Under the pieces are notes generated by a model, which did no database searches, was not told where the DNA came from, and saw only the letters and a program-made list of their open reading frames with translations. The translations under genes and the position numbers were made by a program. Of a stretch of 64,000 nucleotides of DNA, positions 25,023 through 34,250 are shown one piece after another. Every line of letters begins with the position of its first letter. Positions within the stretch are counted from its first letter, which is position 1. Source of the stretch: Xanthomonas hyacinthi (GTDB lineage: Bacteria; Pseudomonadota; Gammaproteobacteria; Xanthomonadales; Xanthomonadaceae); the NCBI RefSeq assembly GCF_009769165.1, contig NZ_CP043476.1, forward strand, positions 2,301,001 through 2,365,000, read 5' to 3'.

Positions 25023-25318
25023 GGGTCGTCTGGTCGGCGGAAGCGACCCGCAGCCTGCGCCAGATCGTCGCCTACATTGCCCAGGACTCGCCGATGGCCG
25101 CCCGTAAGGTGGCGGCGTGGTTGCTGCTGCGATCGCGGCAGTTGGGCGAGCCGCCGTTGCTGGGGCGGCGGTTGCCGGAGTATCCGGGCGAGGACCTGCG
25201 GGAGTTGCTGGAACGCCCGTGGCGGATCATCTACCGGGTCACGCCGGAGGTCATCGAGATCGTGACGGTGCGGCACTACCGGCAGTTGCTGCCGGACAAC
25301 CCCGACCAGTTGGTCTGA
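25019..25318 (+). CDS. ParE/RelE-superfamily toxin
   Basis: 99 residues starting at GTG 25019 within the antitoxin stop (GTGA). ParE-like pattern: VVWSAEATRSLRQIVAYIAQ, an Arg-rich middle (RRLPEYPGEDLRELLERPWR) and a C-terminal IIYRVTPEVIEIVTVRHYRQ strand. Such toxins target gyrase (ParE) or ribosome-bound mRNA (RelE); the LLERPWRIIYRV form fits ParE best. With the recombinase in front, the pair likely stabilises the mobile module. Confidence 0.87.
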   Translation: MRVVWSAEATRSLRQIVAYIAQDSPMAARKVAAWLLLRSRQLGEPPLLGRRLPEYPGEDLRELLERPWRIIYRVTPEVIEIVTVRHYRQLLPDNPDQLV

Positions 25319-25706
25319 TCACCGAAATCCTGTTGCCCTGAACCCCTATCCCGATCTTCGGGAGGAATAGCCGTGCCCGAAGGGAAAACAGCTAGTGCAG
25401 GACAGGGTTGCTGGTAGCGCGATTTAACGATGGCGCGGCTTAACGGCTGCGCCGTTCAAGCCGACGCCGAATCGCCCCATCAAACAGGGTCGTGATCGGA
25501 CAGGAAGAACGCGTCGGTCAGCGCCCTGCTGCGCAGCGCGCTGGGCGTCATCTGTCCGGGGGTAAGTCGGCCTGGCGGCCGCCTTAACATAACGCTGCGT
25601 TACGCAAACCGCCGGGCTGTCACGGCGCTTGCGATGCTGCAATGGGCCGTGGCGTGTCCGCAGGCAAGCGCCGCGCCAGCCCGGCGCTTCGCGTAACAAG
25701 CGTTCA
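25319..25706. other. Gene-free 388-bp stretch after the toxin-antitoxin pair
   Basis: No convincing gene. It holds several imperfect palindromes with TTAAC/GTTAC cores (GCTTAACGGCTGCGCCGTTC at ~25438, CCTTAACATAACGCTGCGTT at ~25582, CGCTTCGCGTAACAAGCG at ~25687). These faintly recall integron attC or recombinase core sites. The IS1595 element begins at its right edge. Confidence 0.4.
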
Positions 25707-26778
25707 CCTGATTAGCCCTGACCCTCAGCCATGAAAATTGCTCGCTGCACGCAGAACCGGCTCTGCACAAGGCTTGCAGCGCATCATGGCGGTGGCAAGT
25801 CGCGGCAGCATCTGGCGCAAGCGGAATCGGCGATTGAAGCGGTAGGCGGCTTCGGCCAGATAGCGCCTTGCGTAGTTGCCTTGCGCGATGGCGTGATACA
25901 CGCCGCTGATGGCGCGTTTGAGGTTGCCCAGCACCACGTTGACCCAGCGCGCGCCAGGCGTTTCGGTAGCCGCACGCCCTCCGCCGGTGTCCAGCGTCGT
26001 GTGCGCGTGCCCGGCCTCTTCCAGGCGGCGAAAGCAGGCCAGCCCATCGGTGTAGACCTCGCACTCCGGCGCCAGGCGACGCGCGGTCCAGTCGCACAGC
26101 GATGCGTTATCGAAACTGCGCACCGGCTCGATGACCGCAACGCTCGGCGCAGCGAAGGTCGCATCGGTCTGTACGGCTATCAGGAACGGCTGTTTGTTCT
26201 CCGATCCGCGTCCGGCCTTGCCACCGTTGCGCTCGCCGCCCAGGTACGCATCGTCGATCTGCACGAACCCGCTGAGTGTGCGCGGGGCTTCGCGCTCGGC
26301 CATGGCCTGCATGATCTTGTGCTTCATCCGCCAGGCGGTCTTGTAGTTGACGCCAAAATGGCGCATCAACTCCAACGCCGCCAAATTGGTCTTTGTCGCT
26401 GTCAACAGATGCAAGGCCAGCATCCATGTGCGCAGCGGCGGCTTGGTCCCTTCGAACATCGTACCGGCCATCAACGTGGTCTGATGGCGGCAGGCGCGGC
26501 ACTGGTAGTAGATCGCCACGCTGCGCTTGAAACGCGACCGGGCCCTTCCTGCACAGGACGGGCAACGGAAACCCTGCGGCCACCGCCACTTGTACAAGGC
26601 GCGATAGCACTTGGCCTGGGTGCCGTAGCATGCGATGAACTCGGACATCGACAATCCAGGCTGGAACTGCACGGCGTTGATGCTCATCGCGCCACCTCGT
26701 CGGCTTCAGGTGGCGCCAGCCTCCACCCAGCACGGCGCAGATCCTGCGACTATCGGCTGAGGGTCAGGGCTAATCAGG
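25707..26778 (-). mobile_element. IS1595-family insertion sequence, complete
   Basis: 1072 bp bounded by a perfect 24-bp inverted repeat (CCTGATTAGCCCTGACCCTC at the left; its complement at the right). I see no 8-bp target duplication (AGCGTTCA left, ACTGCTGA right), so the flanks may have recombined since insertion. A truncated, diverged copy lies at 8681-9003. Confidence 0.92.
25725..26687 (-). CDS. IS1595-family transposase
   Basis: 320 residues. The N-terminal zinc-binding region has FRCPSCAGRARSR and YYQCRACRHQTTLMAGT (two CxxC pairs). The ISXO2-like DDE domain follows: Asp in GFVQIDDAYLGGERNGGKAG, then EVYTDGLACFRRLEEAGHAH, and ARWVNVVLGNLKRAISGVYH with the terminal Asn. The C-terminus (YRFNRRFRLRQMLPRLATAM) is the usual one. 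Length and motifs are complete, so it is likely functional. Confidence 0.93.
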   Translation of the reverse strand: MSINAVQFQPGLSMSEFIACYGTQAKCYRALYKWRWPQGFRCPSCAGRARSRFKRSVAIYYQCRACRHQTTLMAGTMFEGTKPPLRTWMLALHLLTATKTNLAALELMRHFGVNYKTAWRMKHKIMQAMAEREAPRTLSGFVQIDDAYLGGERNGGKAGRGSENKQPFLIAVQTDATFAAPSVAVIEPVRSFDNASLCDWTARRLAPECEVYTDGLACFRRLEEAGHAHTTLDTGGGRAATETPGARWVNVVLGNLKRAISGVYHAIAQGNYARRYLAEAAYRFNRRFRLRQMLPRLATAMMRCKPCAEPVLRAASNFHG

Positions 26779-27150
26779 ACTGCTGAAGAGCGTTTGCAAT
26801 AGTGCTACTGCGTGACCGAAAGAATGCGCGCCCAAGGCTAGCCTTCCGCTGTTCCCACTCAGGCACTAAACGACTTCCCCTAGAGCAGGATTAACCCAGT
26901 AGACAATAGCCCGCCAGATCATTTTCCGAGATGGTCTGACGAGTGCCGAGGATATTTTCCTAACCCGTCCGATCTTTTGCAAGACTGCCGGGTGTCGTAG
27001 TTGGATGCGCAGAGAGAAAGCCCGTATTCAAGGATGTGCGATGGTCGACGCACCGTTGGATGGCTCCATTGAGAAGAATTGGTTCGCTGTTGTCGCCAAA
27101 GCGACAGCAGGATAAGGTCACGAGCTAACTTTGTAGTTGTGGACTGCCGC
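26779..27150. other. Gene-free 372-bp stretch between IS1595 and the S46 peptidase
   Basis: I see no gene. Base composition is mixed and lower in GC than the downstream chromosome. It probably holds the peptidase promoter and the border between the mobile region and the stable chromosome. No clear terminator or att site is visible. Confidence 0.4.
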
Positions 27151-29292
27151 ATGCCTACACCCAGCAATCTCGCCGCCTCGCTCACCCTAAGCCTCGCCCT
27201 CACCGCCACCGCCGACGAAGGCATGTGGATGCCGTCGCAGTTGCCGGAGCTGGCCAAGCCGCTGCGCGAGGCGGGCTTCCGTGGAGATCCACGCGATCTG
27301 GCGACGGTGACGCAGCCGCCGTTGAGTGCGGTGGTCAAGGTCGGGGGCGGGACCGGGGCGTTCGTGTCGGGGGAGGGCCTGTTACTGACCAATCACCATG
27401 TGGCCTATGGGGTGATCCAGTACAACACCTCGGCCAAGGAGAATCTGATCGAACACGGCTTCATCGCCAAGGACCGTGGCGACGAGCGTGCGGCCAATCC
27501 GGATTTCCGGGTGCTGGTGACGGTGGGCTTCGACAAGGTCACCGACGCCGTGCTTGGGCCGGCCAAGGGCAAGACCGGGCGCGCCTATTTCGATGCGGTG
27601 GATGCGGCGAGCAAGCGCATCGTGGCCGATTGCGAGCGCGAGGGCGGGGTGCGCTGCAGCGTCGCCAACATGTATTACGGCACCGATTTCTACCGGATCC
27701 GGCAGCTGGAGCTGCGCGACGTGCGCCTGGTGTATGCGCCGCCGCGGGCGATCGGCAACTACGGCGACGAGATCGACAATTTCATGTGGCCGCGGCACAG
27801 CGGCGATTTCACCCTGCTGCGCGCCTACGTCGGCAAGGACGGCAAGCCGGCCGACTACAGCGCCGACAATGTGCCGTACCAGCCGCCGGCGCATCTGCAG
27901 ATCGCCACGCAGGGGCCGAAGGCCGGGGACTACGCGATGCTGGCCGGGTATCCGGGCATCACCTACCGGCATCGCACGGCGGCGGAGTTCGACGAGCAGG
28001 TGAACTGGACGCTGCCGCAGCGGGTGGCGGTGTTCGACCAGATGATCGCGGTCATCGAGGCGGCGGGCAAGGCGGATGCGGAGGCGCGCACGCGCTATGC
28101 GGCGCAGCTGCAGTCGTTGAAGAACAATCGCAAGCGCGCGGCCGGCGAGCTGGAAGGCATGCAGCGCAGCGATGCGGTGCGGCTGCGCGGCGAGGACGAG
28201 CGCGGCATGCTCGCCGCCACGCATGGCGACGATGCGCGCGACATCGCGGTCTTGCAGGCGCTGCTGGCCGATGCCTCGGCGCTGCGCGAGCGCGATCTGC
28301 TGCTGGCCTTGATCGGGACCCAGACCCAGTTGCTGCGTTCGGCGTTGACGCTGGAGCGGTTGCGGTTGGAGTCGGGCAAACCCGACGATCAGCGCGAAAC
28401 CAGCTACCAGCGGCGCGACTATGCGTTGATCGAGGGCACGCTGAAGCAGGTGCAGCGGCGCTACGCGCCTACGGTGGAGAAGGCGCTGTTGAGCGCGCTG
28501 CTGACCCGCTATCAGCAGCTGCCCGATGCGCAGCGCGTGGCGGAATTCGATGCGGCGTTCGGGCGCACGCCGGCGCAATTGCAGCAGGCGCTGGACAAAC
28601 GCTATGCCGGGACCAGGCTGGGCGAGGAGGCCGAACGCCTGTCGCGCTTCGCTGCCGCGCGCGCGGGCAAGCCGGTGGCCGCCGATCCATTGATGACGCT
28701 GGCCGCGGCGTTGATACCGGCGCAACTGCGGCTGGAAGACGAGCGCAAGGCGCGCGAGGGCGAGCAGTTGCGCCTGCGTCCGGCCTATATGCGTGCGCTG
28801 GTCGCCTGGCGCAAGCGGCAGGGACGGGCGGTGTATCCGGATGCCAACAGCACGCTGCGGATCAGCTATGGCCGGGTCGAGCCGCTGGCGCCGCGCGATG
28901 CGGTGAGCTTCGCGCCGCTGACCACGGTCGCCGGCATTGTCGAGAAGAACACCGGGCAGGCGCCGTTCGATGTGCCCAGGCCGTTGCTCGAGGCGATCGC
29001 CAAGGGCGATTTCGGCAGCACCGCCGATGCGCAGCTGCAGACGCAGCCGGTGAATTTCCTGACCAACCTGGATACGACCGGCGGCAATTCCGGCTCGCCG
29101 GTGCTCAACGCACGCGGCGAGCTGATCGGGCTGAACTTCGACAGCAACTGGGAGGCGGTCGGCGCCAGCTGGTGGTACGACCCGCGCTACAAGCGCGCGA
29201 TCCATGTGGACATGCGCTACCTGCGCTGGCTGCTGGCCAAGGTGTATCCGGCGCCGCAGTTGCTGCAGGAGTTGCGGTTGCCGCCGGAGTGA
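27151..29292 (+). CDS. S46-family dipeptidyl-peptidase (DPP7/DPP11-like)
   Basis: 713 residues from ATG 27151; the frame is open further upstream but without a start signal. Signal peptide 1-21 ([20 protein letters not shown]). The S46 catalytic triad is visible: His in [16 protein letters not shown] (~85), Asp in [20 protein letters not shown] (~212) and Ser in [19 protein letters not shown] (~645). These periplasmic enzymes remove dipeptides from the N-terminus of peptides, feeding amino-acid catabolism. Length matches the family. The residue that decides DPP7 versus DPP11 specificity cannot be assigned safely by eye. It is a single gene, not in an obvious operon. Confidence 0.92.
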   Translation: MPTPSNLAASLTLSLALTATADEGMWMPSQLPELAKPLREAGFRGDPRDLATVTQPPLSAVVKVGGGTGAFVSGEGLLLTNHHVAYGVIQYNTSAKENLIEHGFIAKDRGDERAANPDFRVLVTVGFDKVTDAVLGPAKGKTGRAYFDAVDAASKRIVADCEREGGVRCSVANMYYGTDFYRIRQLELRDVRLVYAPPRAIGNYGDEIDNFMWPRHSGDFTLLRAYVGKDGKPADYSADNVPYQPPAHLQIATQGPKAGDYAMLAGYPGITYRHRTAAEFDEQVNWTLPQRVAVFDQMIAVIEAAGKADAEARTRYAAQLQSLKNNRKRAAGELEGMQRSDAVRLRGEDERGMLAATHGDDARDIAVLQALLADASALRERDLLLALIGTQTQLLRSALTLERLRLESGKPDDQRETSYQRRDYALIEGTLKQVQRRYAPTVEKALLSALLTRYQQLPDAQRVAEFDAAFGRTPAQLQQALDKRYAGTRLGEEAERLSRFAAARAGKPVAADPLMTLAAALIPAQLRLEDERKAREGEQLRLRPAYMRALVAWRKRQGRAVYPDANSTLRISYGRVEPLAPRDAVSFAPLTTVAGIVEKNTGQAPFDVPRPLLEAIAKGDFGSTADAQLQTQPVNFLTNLDTTGGNSGSPVLNARGELIGLNFDSNWEAVGASWWYDPRYKRAIHVDMRYLRWLLAKVYPAPQLLQELRLPPE

Positions 29293-29403
29293 GCGGTGCT
29301 GGCTCCTGCGTGCGGCGGTTGCACGGTGTCCTGCCGTTGGCTCGGCAACGTGGCATATACAGTCCCTCCCACAGTGCACGCAGCGAGTTGGCCGCAAGTC
29401 TGT

Positions 29404-29427
29404 TGTGGGAGCGGCTTTGGCCGCGAC
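29404..29427. repeat. Intergenic REP-like repeat
   Basis: TGTGGGAGCGGCTTTGGCCG followed by CGAC, a dispersed palindromic element common between genes in Xanthomonas relatives. Variants occur at ~31675-31745 and ~56281-56315. Confidence 0.6.
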
Positions 29428-29474
29428 GAACGAAGCGGCTCGATAGCATCGCTAAAATGAGGCGAAAAAACACG

Positions 29475-30041
29475 CTAGGCAGCGCCGGCACTTCCGTCGC
29501 CAGGCGCGGCATCCAGCTGCGCGATGGCATCCGCCACCACCGCGTCGAACGGCGCGTCCACGTCCACCGAGATCACGTCCGGTTCGTCCAACGGCAGTTC
29601 CAGGGTGTCGATCTGGCTCTGCAACAGGCCGGGCGGCATGAAGTGGCCGCTGCGCCGTGCCAGGCGCGCGGCGACCACGTGCGCGGCGGCGTGCAGGAAC
29701 ACGAAGCGCATCGGCACGCCGCTGTCGCGCAGCTGCTGCCGATGCGCGTGGCGCAGCCCGGAAAAGGCCAGCACCACGCTGCGGCCGGCATCGATCGACT
29801 GGCGCAGGCGCAACGCCAGCGCCGCCACCCAGGGCACGCGCTGCGCATCGGTGAGCGGCACGCCGCGCGCCATCTGCGCCTTGGCCGCGGCGCTGTGGAC
29901 AGCGTCCGCGTCCAGGAACGCATGGCCGTAGTGCGCGGCCAGCGCCTGCGCGACGCTGCTCTTGCCGCTGCCGGAAATGCCTATCACGACGATGGCGTCG
30001 CTGCGCTGCGGCGCGGGAATTGGCGATGCTGCGTCGATCAC
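29475..30041 (-). CDS. gntK: Gluconokinase
   Basis: 188 residues. It phosphorylates D-gluconate to 6-phosphogluconate with ATP for the Entner-Doudoroff or pentose phosphate route. Walker A is [20 protein letters not shown] (~18-38), followed by [20 protein letters not shown] with the DAD/H substrate-binding pattern. Further family marks are [37 protein letters not shown] and [20 protein letters not shown]. Length is typical. It is divergent from the truncated sugar transporter at 30190, and the pair may have formed a sugar-use locus. Confidence 0.92.
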   Translation of the reverse strand: MIDAASPIPAPQRSDAIVVIGISGSGKSSVAQALAAHYGHAFLDADAVHSAAAKAQMARGVPLTDAQRVPWVAALALRLRQSIDAGRSVVLAFSGLRHAHRQQLRDSGVPMRFVFLHAAAHVVAARLARRSGHFMPPGLLQSQIDTLELPLDEPDVISVDVDAPFDAVVADAIAQLDAAPGDGSAGAA

Positions 30042-30189
30042 GTGCGGTTATACCTGGCAGGGGGTTTGGCACGCTGCGCGCGCCGGCGTTGGCGATGCGC
30101 GCAGCGTGGCGTAGCGTCGGCACGCCACGACCAGCGCAACGCGCCCGGCGCGGTTTCATCATCGCATGCCCACCCGCACAGGATTGCCG

Positions 30190-30935
30190 ATGCCGACACC
30201 GCCGCAACGCGCCGCTGCCCCGCTGCGCTGGACCGCGCAGGTCGGCTACGGCGTCGGCGACATGGGCTTCAATTTCTACTGGGCCAACATCTCCGCGTTC
30301 CTGCTGATCTTCCACACCGACACCATGGGCCTGCCGGCCGCCGCGGTGGGCACGATGATCCTGCCGACCAAGGTGGTCGATGCGGTCACCGATCCGCTGA
30401 TGGGCGCGATCGCCGATCGCACGCGCACGCGCTGGGGCAAGTTCCGGCCGTATCTGTTGTTCGCGGCGCTGCCGATGGCCGCCAGTGGCGTGCTGGCCTA
30501 CACCTCGCCGGATCTGGGCCAGGGCGGGCGGCTGGCCTGGGCCTACGTCACCTTCGCGCTGATGATGCTGATGTACACGGCGATCAGCATTCCGTACTCG
30601 GCGCTGTCCGGGGTGATCACCGCCGACCGCCGGCAGCGCACCACGCTGATCGGCTTCCGCTTCATCGCTGCCTTCGCCGACACCACGCTGGTCAACGACG
30701 CCACGCTGAACCTGGTGCGCTGGTTCGGCAACGGCGACGAGGCGCAGGGCTGGCAACGCACCATGCTGGTCTATGGCATCGCCGCGGCGGCGCTGTTCGC
30801 GATCGTGTTCGCGACCACGCGCGAGCGCGTGCAGCCCTTGCCGCAGCCGCGCGCGCCGGTGCTGCAGGACATCGCCGACCTGCTGCGCAATCCGCCGTGG
30901 CGGGTGCTGTTCGTGCTGGCGCTGATCATCATGCG
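30190..30935 (+). pseudogene. GPH-family sugar:cation symporter, 5' two thirds only
   Basis: It starts at ATG 30190 (AGGA 8 nt upstream; ATG 30166 also possible). It encodes the first ~248 residues of a GPH/MelB-like sugar transporter: [60 protein letters not shown] and [20 protein letters not shown]. About six membrane segments are present. After [12 protein letters not shown] the sequence jumps into a GH94 gene in another frame, so the last ~200 residues of the transporter are lost. The open frame runs on to 31140 as nonsense. Confidence 0.85.
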
Positions 30936-31550
30936 GTGGGCGCGGCGGTCACGCCGTACGGGCCAACCACGCTGGCGCCGCCGTATACCGCGATGCGCGA
31001 GGATGTGGGCCGGCTTACGCAGAAGCATCCGGGTTCGGCGGAGAACGGTTCGGTCTACAACCACGCCGCTGCGTTCCACCTGCATGCGCTGTATGCGATC
31101 GGCGACGCCGACCGCGCCTGGCGCGTGCTGCGCGCGATGATCCCGGGGCCGGAGCTGGCCGACTACCTGCAGCGCGGGCAGCTGCCGGTGTTCGTGCCGA
31201 ACTATTACCGCGGCGCCTGGCGCGAGCTGCCGCGCACCGCCGGCCGTTCCAGCCAGCTGTTCAATACCGGCACTGCGGCGTGGCTGTACCGCTGCCTGAT
31301 CGAGGGTTTGTTCGGCCTGAAAGGCGAGGGCGAGGCGCTATGCGTGCGCCCGCAGCTGCCGTCGCACTGGATGCGGGCGCAGGTGCAGCGCCGTTCTCGC
31401 GGTGCGGTGTTCGAGGTGCGCATGCAGCGCGCTGCGGGGTGCGTTGCGCAGCGGGTCAGCGTGGATGGGCGGGTGCTGCAGGTGCCGCGGATCGAGGGCA
31501 TCGAGCCGGGCCGTCGCTATCGTGTCGAGGTGATGTTGCCGGAGGAGTGA
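30936..31550 (+). pseudogene. GH94-family phosphorylase, 3' end only
   Basis: About 204 codons in the frame [20 protein letters not shown]. It contains [60 protein letters not shown] and a C-terminal beta domain ending [12 protein letters not shown]. This is the C-terminal part of a GH94 phosphorylase (cellobiose or chitobiose type), which splits beta-linked disaccharides with phosphate. The N-terminal ~600 residues are missing. A deletion at ~30930-30940 joined it to the transporter gene. Confidence 0.83.
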
Positions 31551-31671
31551 TGGGCGCCGTGTCTTTCTGTTGCTGCTCGCGACCATGCGCAATCCGGTGC
31601 CGGCGACATTGCCGCTTCGTTCGTCGCAACTGAAGTCGCACAGTGGCTTGCGGATAGCCGAGCGGGTGCCC

Positions 31672-31745
31672 TGTGGGAGGGGCTTCAGCTCCGACGCCTC
31701 GCCGCTAACGCCCGGGCGGGGGTTGAAACCCCTCCTACAGGGGCA
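31672..31745. repeat. Intergenic REP-like inverted pair
   Basis: CTGTGGGAGGGGCTTCAGCT and, facing it, GGGTTGAAACCCCTCCTACAG. The second arm reaches into the last codons of the AAA+ gene. It probably acts as a transcription stop between convergent genes. Confidence 0.55.
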
Positions 31746-34161
31746 GCGCGCTGGCGGTTTTGACCAGGTCGTCCCACTGCAGTTTGGTGTTCGCCGCATC
31801 GTCGCTTTCCAGCAGCGCGCGGCGGGCGGCGCGGCGCATGCCGCGGCTGACCCAGGTCTGCAGGTCGCGGCCGGAGCGGCCTGCGCTGCGTTCGGCCAGC
31901 CACGCGGCCGCTTCCGCCGCGTCGAAGGCCAGCGGCTTGCCATGCAACAGGCGCGCGATGATCGCGCGGCGCGCGGCGGCGTCGGGCAGGCCGATCTCGA
32001 TCTGCCGGTCCAGCCGCGACAACAGCGCCGGATCGATCCGCTCGGCATGGTTGCTGGCCGCCAGCAGGAACACCTGCCCGGCCTGGCTGGCGACGCCGTC
32101 CAGTTCCTGCAGCAGCTGGCCGACGATTTCGCGGGTCAGCGCGTCGTCGCCATCGGCGCCGCGCGCCGGCGCGACGATGTCGATCTCGTCGACGAACACG
32201 ATGCACGGCGCCTGCGCGCGGGCGCGCTCGAACGCGGCCCGCACGCGCTGGCCCGACTGGCCCAGGTAGGCGGCCTTGAGGTCGGCGCCGGTCAGGGCGA
32301 TGAAGGCCAGCCCCGACTGGCTGGCCAGGATCCGCGCGAGCTGGGTCTTGCCGGTGCCGGGCGGGCCGTACATCAGGATGCCGCGCGGCACCGGCACGCC
32401 CAGCGCGGCCAGCGTCTCGGCATTGCGCAGTTCCTTGCCCAGGCCGATGAATTCCTCGATCACCGGCGCCGGCAGCACGATGTCGTTCCAGTCCAGCGGC
32501 GCCACCCGGGTCGAGCCCTTGCCGCGCAGCAAGCGCAATTGCGCCAGCAGCGCGTCGTCGTCGAGGTCGCCGTCCAGGCACTCGGCGGCGACCCGCGCCA
32601 CCAGGGTGTGCAGGTCGCGGCCGGACAGGCCGCTGCTGTCGGCGACCACGCGCGGGTCCAGCGCCAGCGCGAAGCCGGCGCGTTGCAGTGCGCCGCCGAG
32701 AATGCGCGCGCGCGCGGCCGCGTCGGGCAGGCCGATGCCGATGCTGGCGGTGACGCGCGACAGCACCGCATCGTCGAGCAGTTCGGGACGGTTGGTGGCG
32801 CCGATCACCAGCACCTGGCCGTGCGCCTCGTGGAAACCGTCCCATTCGGCGAGGAAGGTCTGCACCAGCTCGGCGCCGAAGCTGTCGCTGTCCACGCCGC
32901 CGCGGCGCGCGAACACGCTCTCGCATTCGTCGATGAACAGGATCGCCGGCGCCTTGGCGCGGCAGCGCTGCCAGATCGCCTGCACCTTGGGGCCGGTGTG
33001 GCCGACGTGCGCGGCCTTCAGGTCGGCCACGCCCAGCGCCTCGAAATGGCAGCCGGCGTGGCGCGCCAGTTTGCGCGCGATCAGGGTCTTGCCGGTGCCC
33101 GGCGGGCCGTGCAGCAGCATGCCCTTCGGCGCCGGCGTGCGCCCGGACACGAACAGGTCCACCAGCTTCAGGATCTGGTCCAGGGTGCTGTCGGGCAGCG
33201 CCACGTCGGCCCAGTGGCGGTGGATGGCGTCGATGCTCTGCAGCCGCCGCTGCAGCATGCGCTGCTGGCTGCGTGCCTCCATCCAGGCGTCCACGTGCCG
33301 GTGCAGTTCGGCGATCGGCTGCGACGCGGCCGCCGCGCTCGTCGCCACCCCCAGCGCCAGGGCGTGCAGCTGCGCCTGCGCGTCGGCGTCCAGCGCGGCG
33401 GCGATCGGGATCAGCGCCGCGGCGTGGGTCGCGTCGGGCAGTACCAGCAGCGCCTGCATCTGTGGTTCCGGTTCGGCGCCGTCGTGCAGCGCCAGCATGC
33501 GCGCGCCGGCCAGGTCGCCGTGCGCCGCGTCGATCTGCCAGCGGCTTTGCAGTTCGCGCAGCGGCCAGGGCGCGCGGGTGACGCGGTACGGAGAGGCGCT
33601 GCCGCGGCGGTCGTCGCGGGCGAACTGCATCAACGCCAGCGGCCGCTGCGCGAACCCGGTCAGCAACGCGCGTTCGTCGTGGCTGACATGCCGGGCCAGC
33701 AGTTGCGCACCGCCGATCGCCAGCAGCGCATAGACCAGCAGCGACGGTAGCGCGCGCTGCAGCAGCACCAAGGTGTCGCGCTGCAGGCCCAGATGGCGCC
33801 ACCAGTCCAGATCGCCACGCGCATCGCCCAGCCAGTGCGCGCTCATCCACGGTAGCGCCAGCAGCAGGAGCGCGAGCAGCGCCAGCCGCCAGCGCCAGTC
33901 CGGCAGTAGCGGACGCAGCAGCAGCGCCGGCCACCATGCGCGGCGGCGTTCGCGGCGCAGCACCGCGCTCGCGGCCTGTGCGGCCTGCGCGACGAAGTCG
34001 CTACGGATCGCGGCCACGGCCTGTTCCACCGCCGGCAGGTGCCGCTCCACTTCTGCTTCGGCGGCGGCTTGCCGCGCCTGCGCCTGCTGCAGCTGCGCCT
34101 GCAGCCGCAGCCGTTGCTGCTGCAGATAGCTCGCCCGCGACTCGGCCGGGACGGAAGACAT
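31735..34161 (-). CDS. Membrane-anchored AAA+ ATPase with two ATPase modules
   Basis: 808 residues. Residues ~10-75 are a Gln/Ala-rich coiled coil. Two membrane segments follow (~90-110 LALLALLLLALPWMSAHWLG; ~140-158 LPSLLVYALLAIGGAQLLA). The first AAA+ module (~345-520) has Walker A GMLLHGPPGTGKTLIARKLA, Walker B ILFIDECESVFARRGG and an ATNRPELLDDAVLSR sensor. The second (~575-760) has GILMYGPPGTGKTQLARILA, IVFVDEIDIVAPARGADGDD and AASNHAERIDPALLSRLDRQ. The layout resembles Cdc48-type unfoldases but with a membrane anchor and no peptidase domain. Substrate unknown; it may extract or remodel membrane proteins. Confidence 0.85.
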   Translation of the reverse strand: MSSVPAESRASYLQQQRLRLQAQLQQAQARQAAAEAEVERHLPAVEQAVAAIRSDFVAQAAQAASAVLRRERRRAWWPALLLRPLLPDWRWRLALLALLLLALPWMSAHWLGDARGDLDWWRHLGLQRDTLVLLQRALPSLLVYALLAIGGAQLLARHVSHDERALLTGFAQRPLALMQFARDDRRGSASPYRVTRAPWPLRELQSRWQIDAAHGDLAGARMLALHDGAEPEPQMQALLVLPDATHAAALIPIAAALDADAQAQLHALALGVATSAAAASQPIAELHRHVDAWMEARSQQRMLQRRLQSIDAIHRHWADVALPDSTLDQILKLVDLFVSGRTPAPKGMLLHGPPGTGKTLIARKLARHAGCHFEALGVADLKAAHVGHTGPKVQAIWQRCRAKAPAILFIDECESVFARRGGVDSDSFGAELVQTFLAEWDGFHEAHGQVLVIGATNRPELLDDAVLSRVTASIGIGLPDAAARARILGGALQRAGFALALDPRVVADSSGLSGRDLHTLVARVAAECLDGDLDDDALLAQLRLLRGKGSTRVAPLDWNDIVLPAPVIEEFIGLGKELRNAETLAALGVPVPRGILMYGPPGTGKTQLARILASQSGLAFIALTGADLKAAYLGQSGQRVRAAFERARAQAPCIVFVDEIDIVAPARGADGDDALTREIVGQLLQELDGVASQAGQVFLLAASNHAERIDPALLSRLDRQIEIGLPDAAARRAIIARLLHGKPLAFDAAEAAAWLAERSAGRSGRDLQTWVSRGMRRAARRALLESDDAANTKLQWDDLVKTASALPL

Positions 34162-34250
34162 CAGTGGGGGCGGGCGTTCACTGCGCGAATCTTAGCGTGC
34201 CGCCTGCCGTGCGGCGTGCGCAGGCGGCACGCTGCGTTCGAACCGGGCAT

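Noticed and set aside
25699..26786. An 8-bp target duplication around the complete IS1595
   Set aside because: The flanks AGCGTTCA and ACTGCTGA do not match, so I do not claim one.
30936..31140. Last 68 codons of the open transporter frame as a real C-terminus
   Set aside because: The stretch is Arg-rich nonsense, while another frame of the same DNA encodes conserved GH94 sequence.
27225..31550. A 1441-codon open frame across the peptidase, gluconokinase and transporter region
   Set aside because: It is a high-GC shadow frame for most of its length, rich in Arg/Ala/Gly with no domains. Only its last ~204 codons (GH94 remnant) are real.
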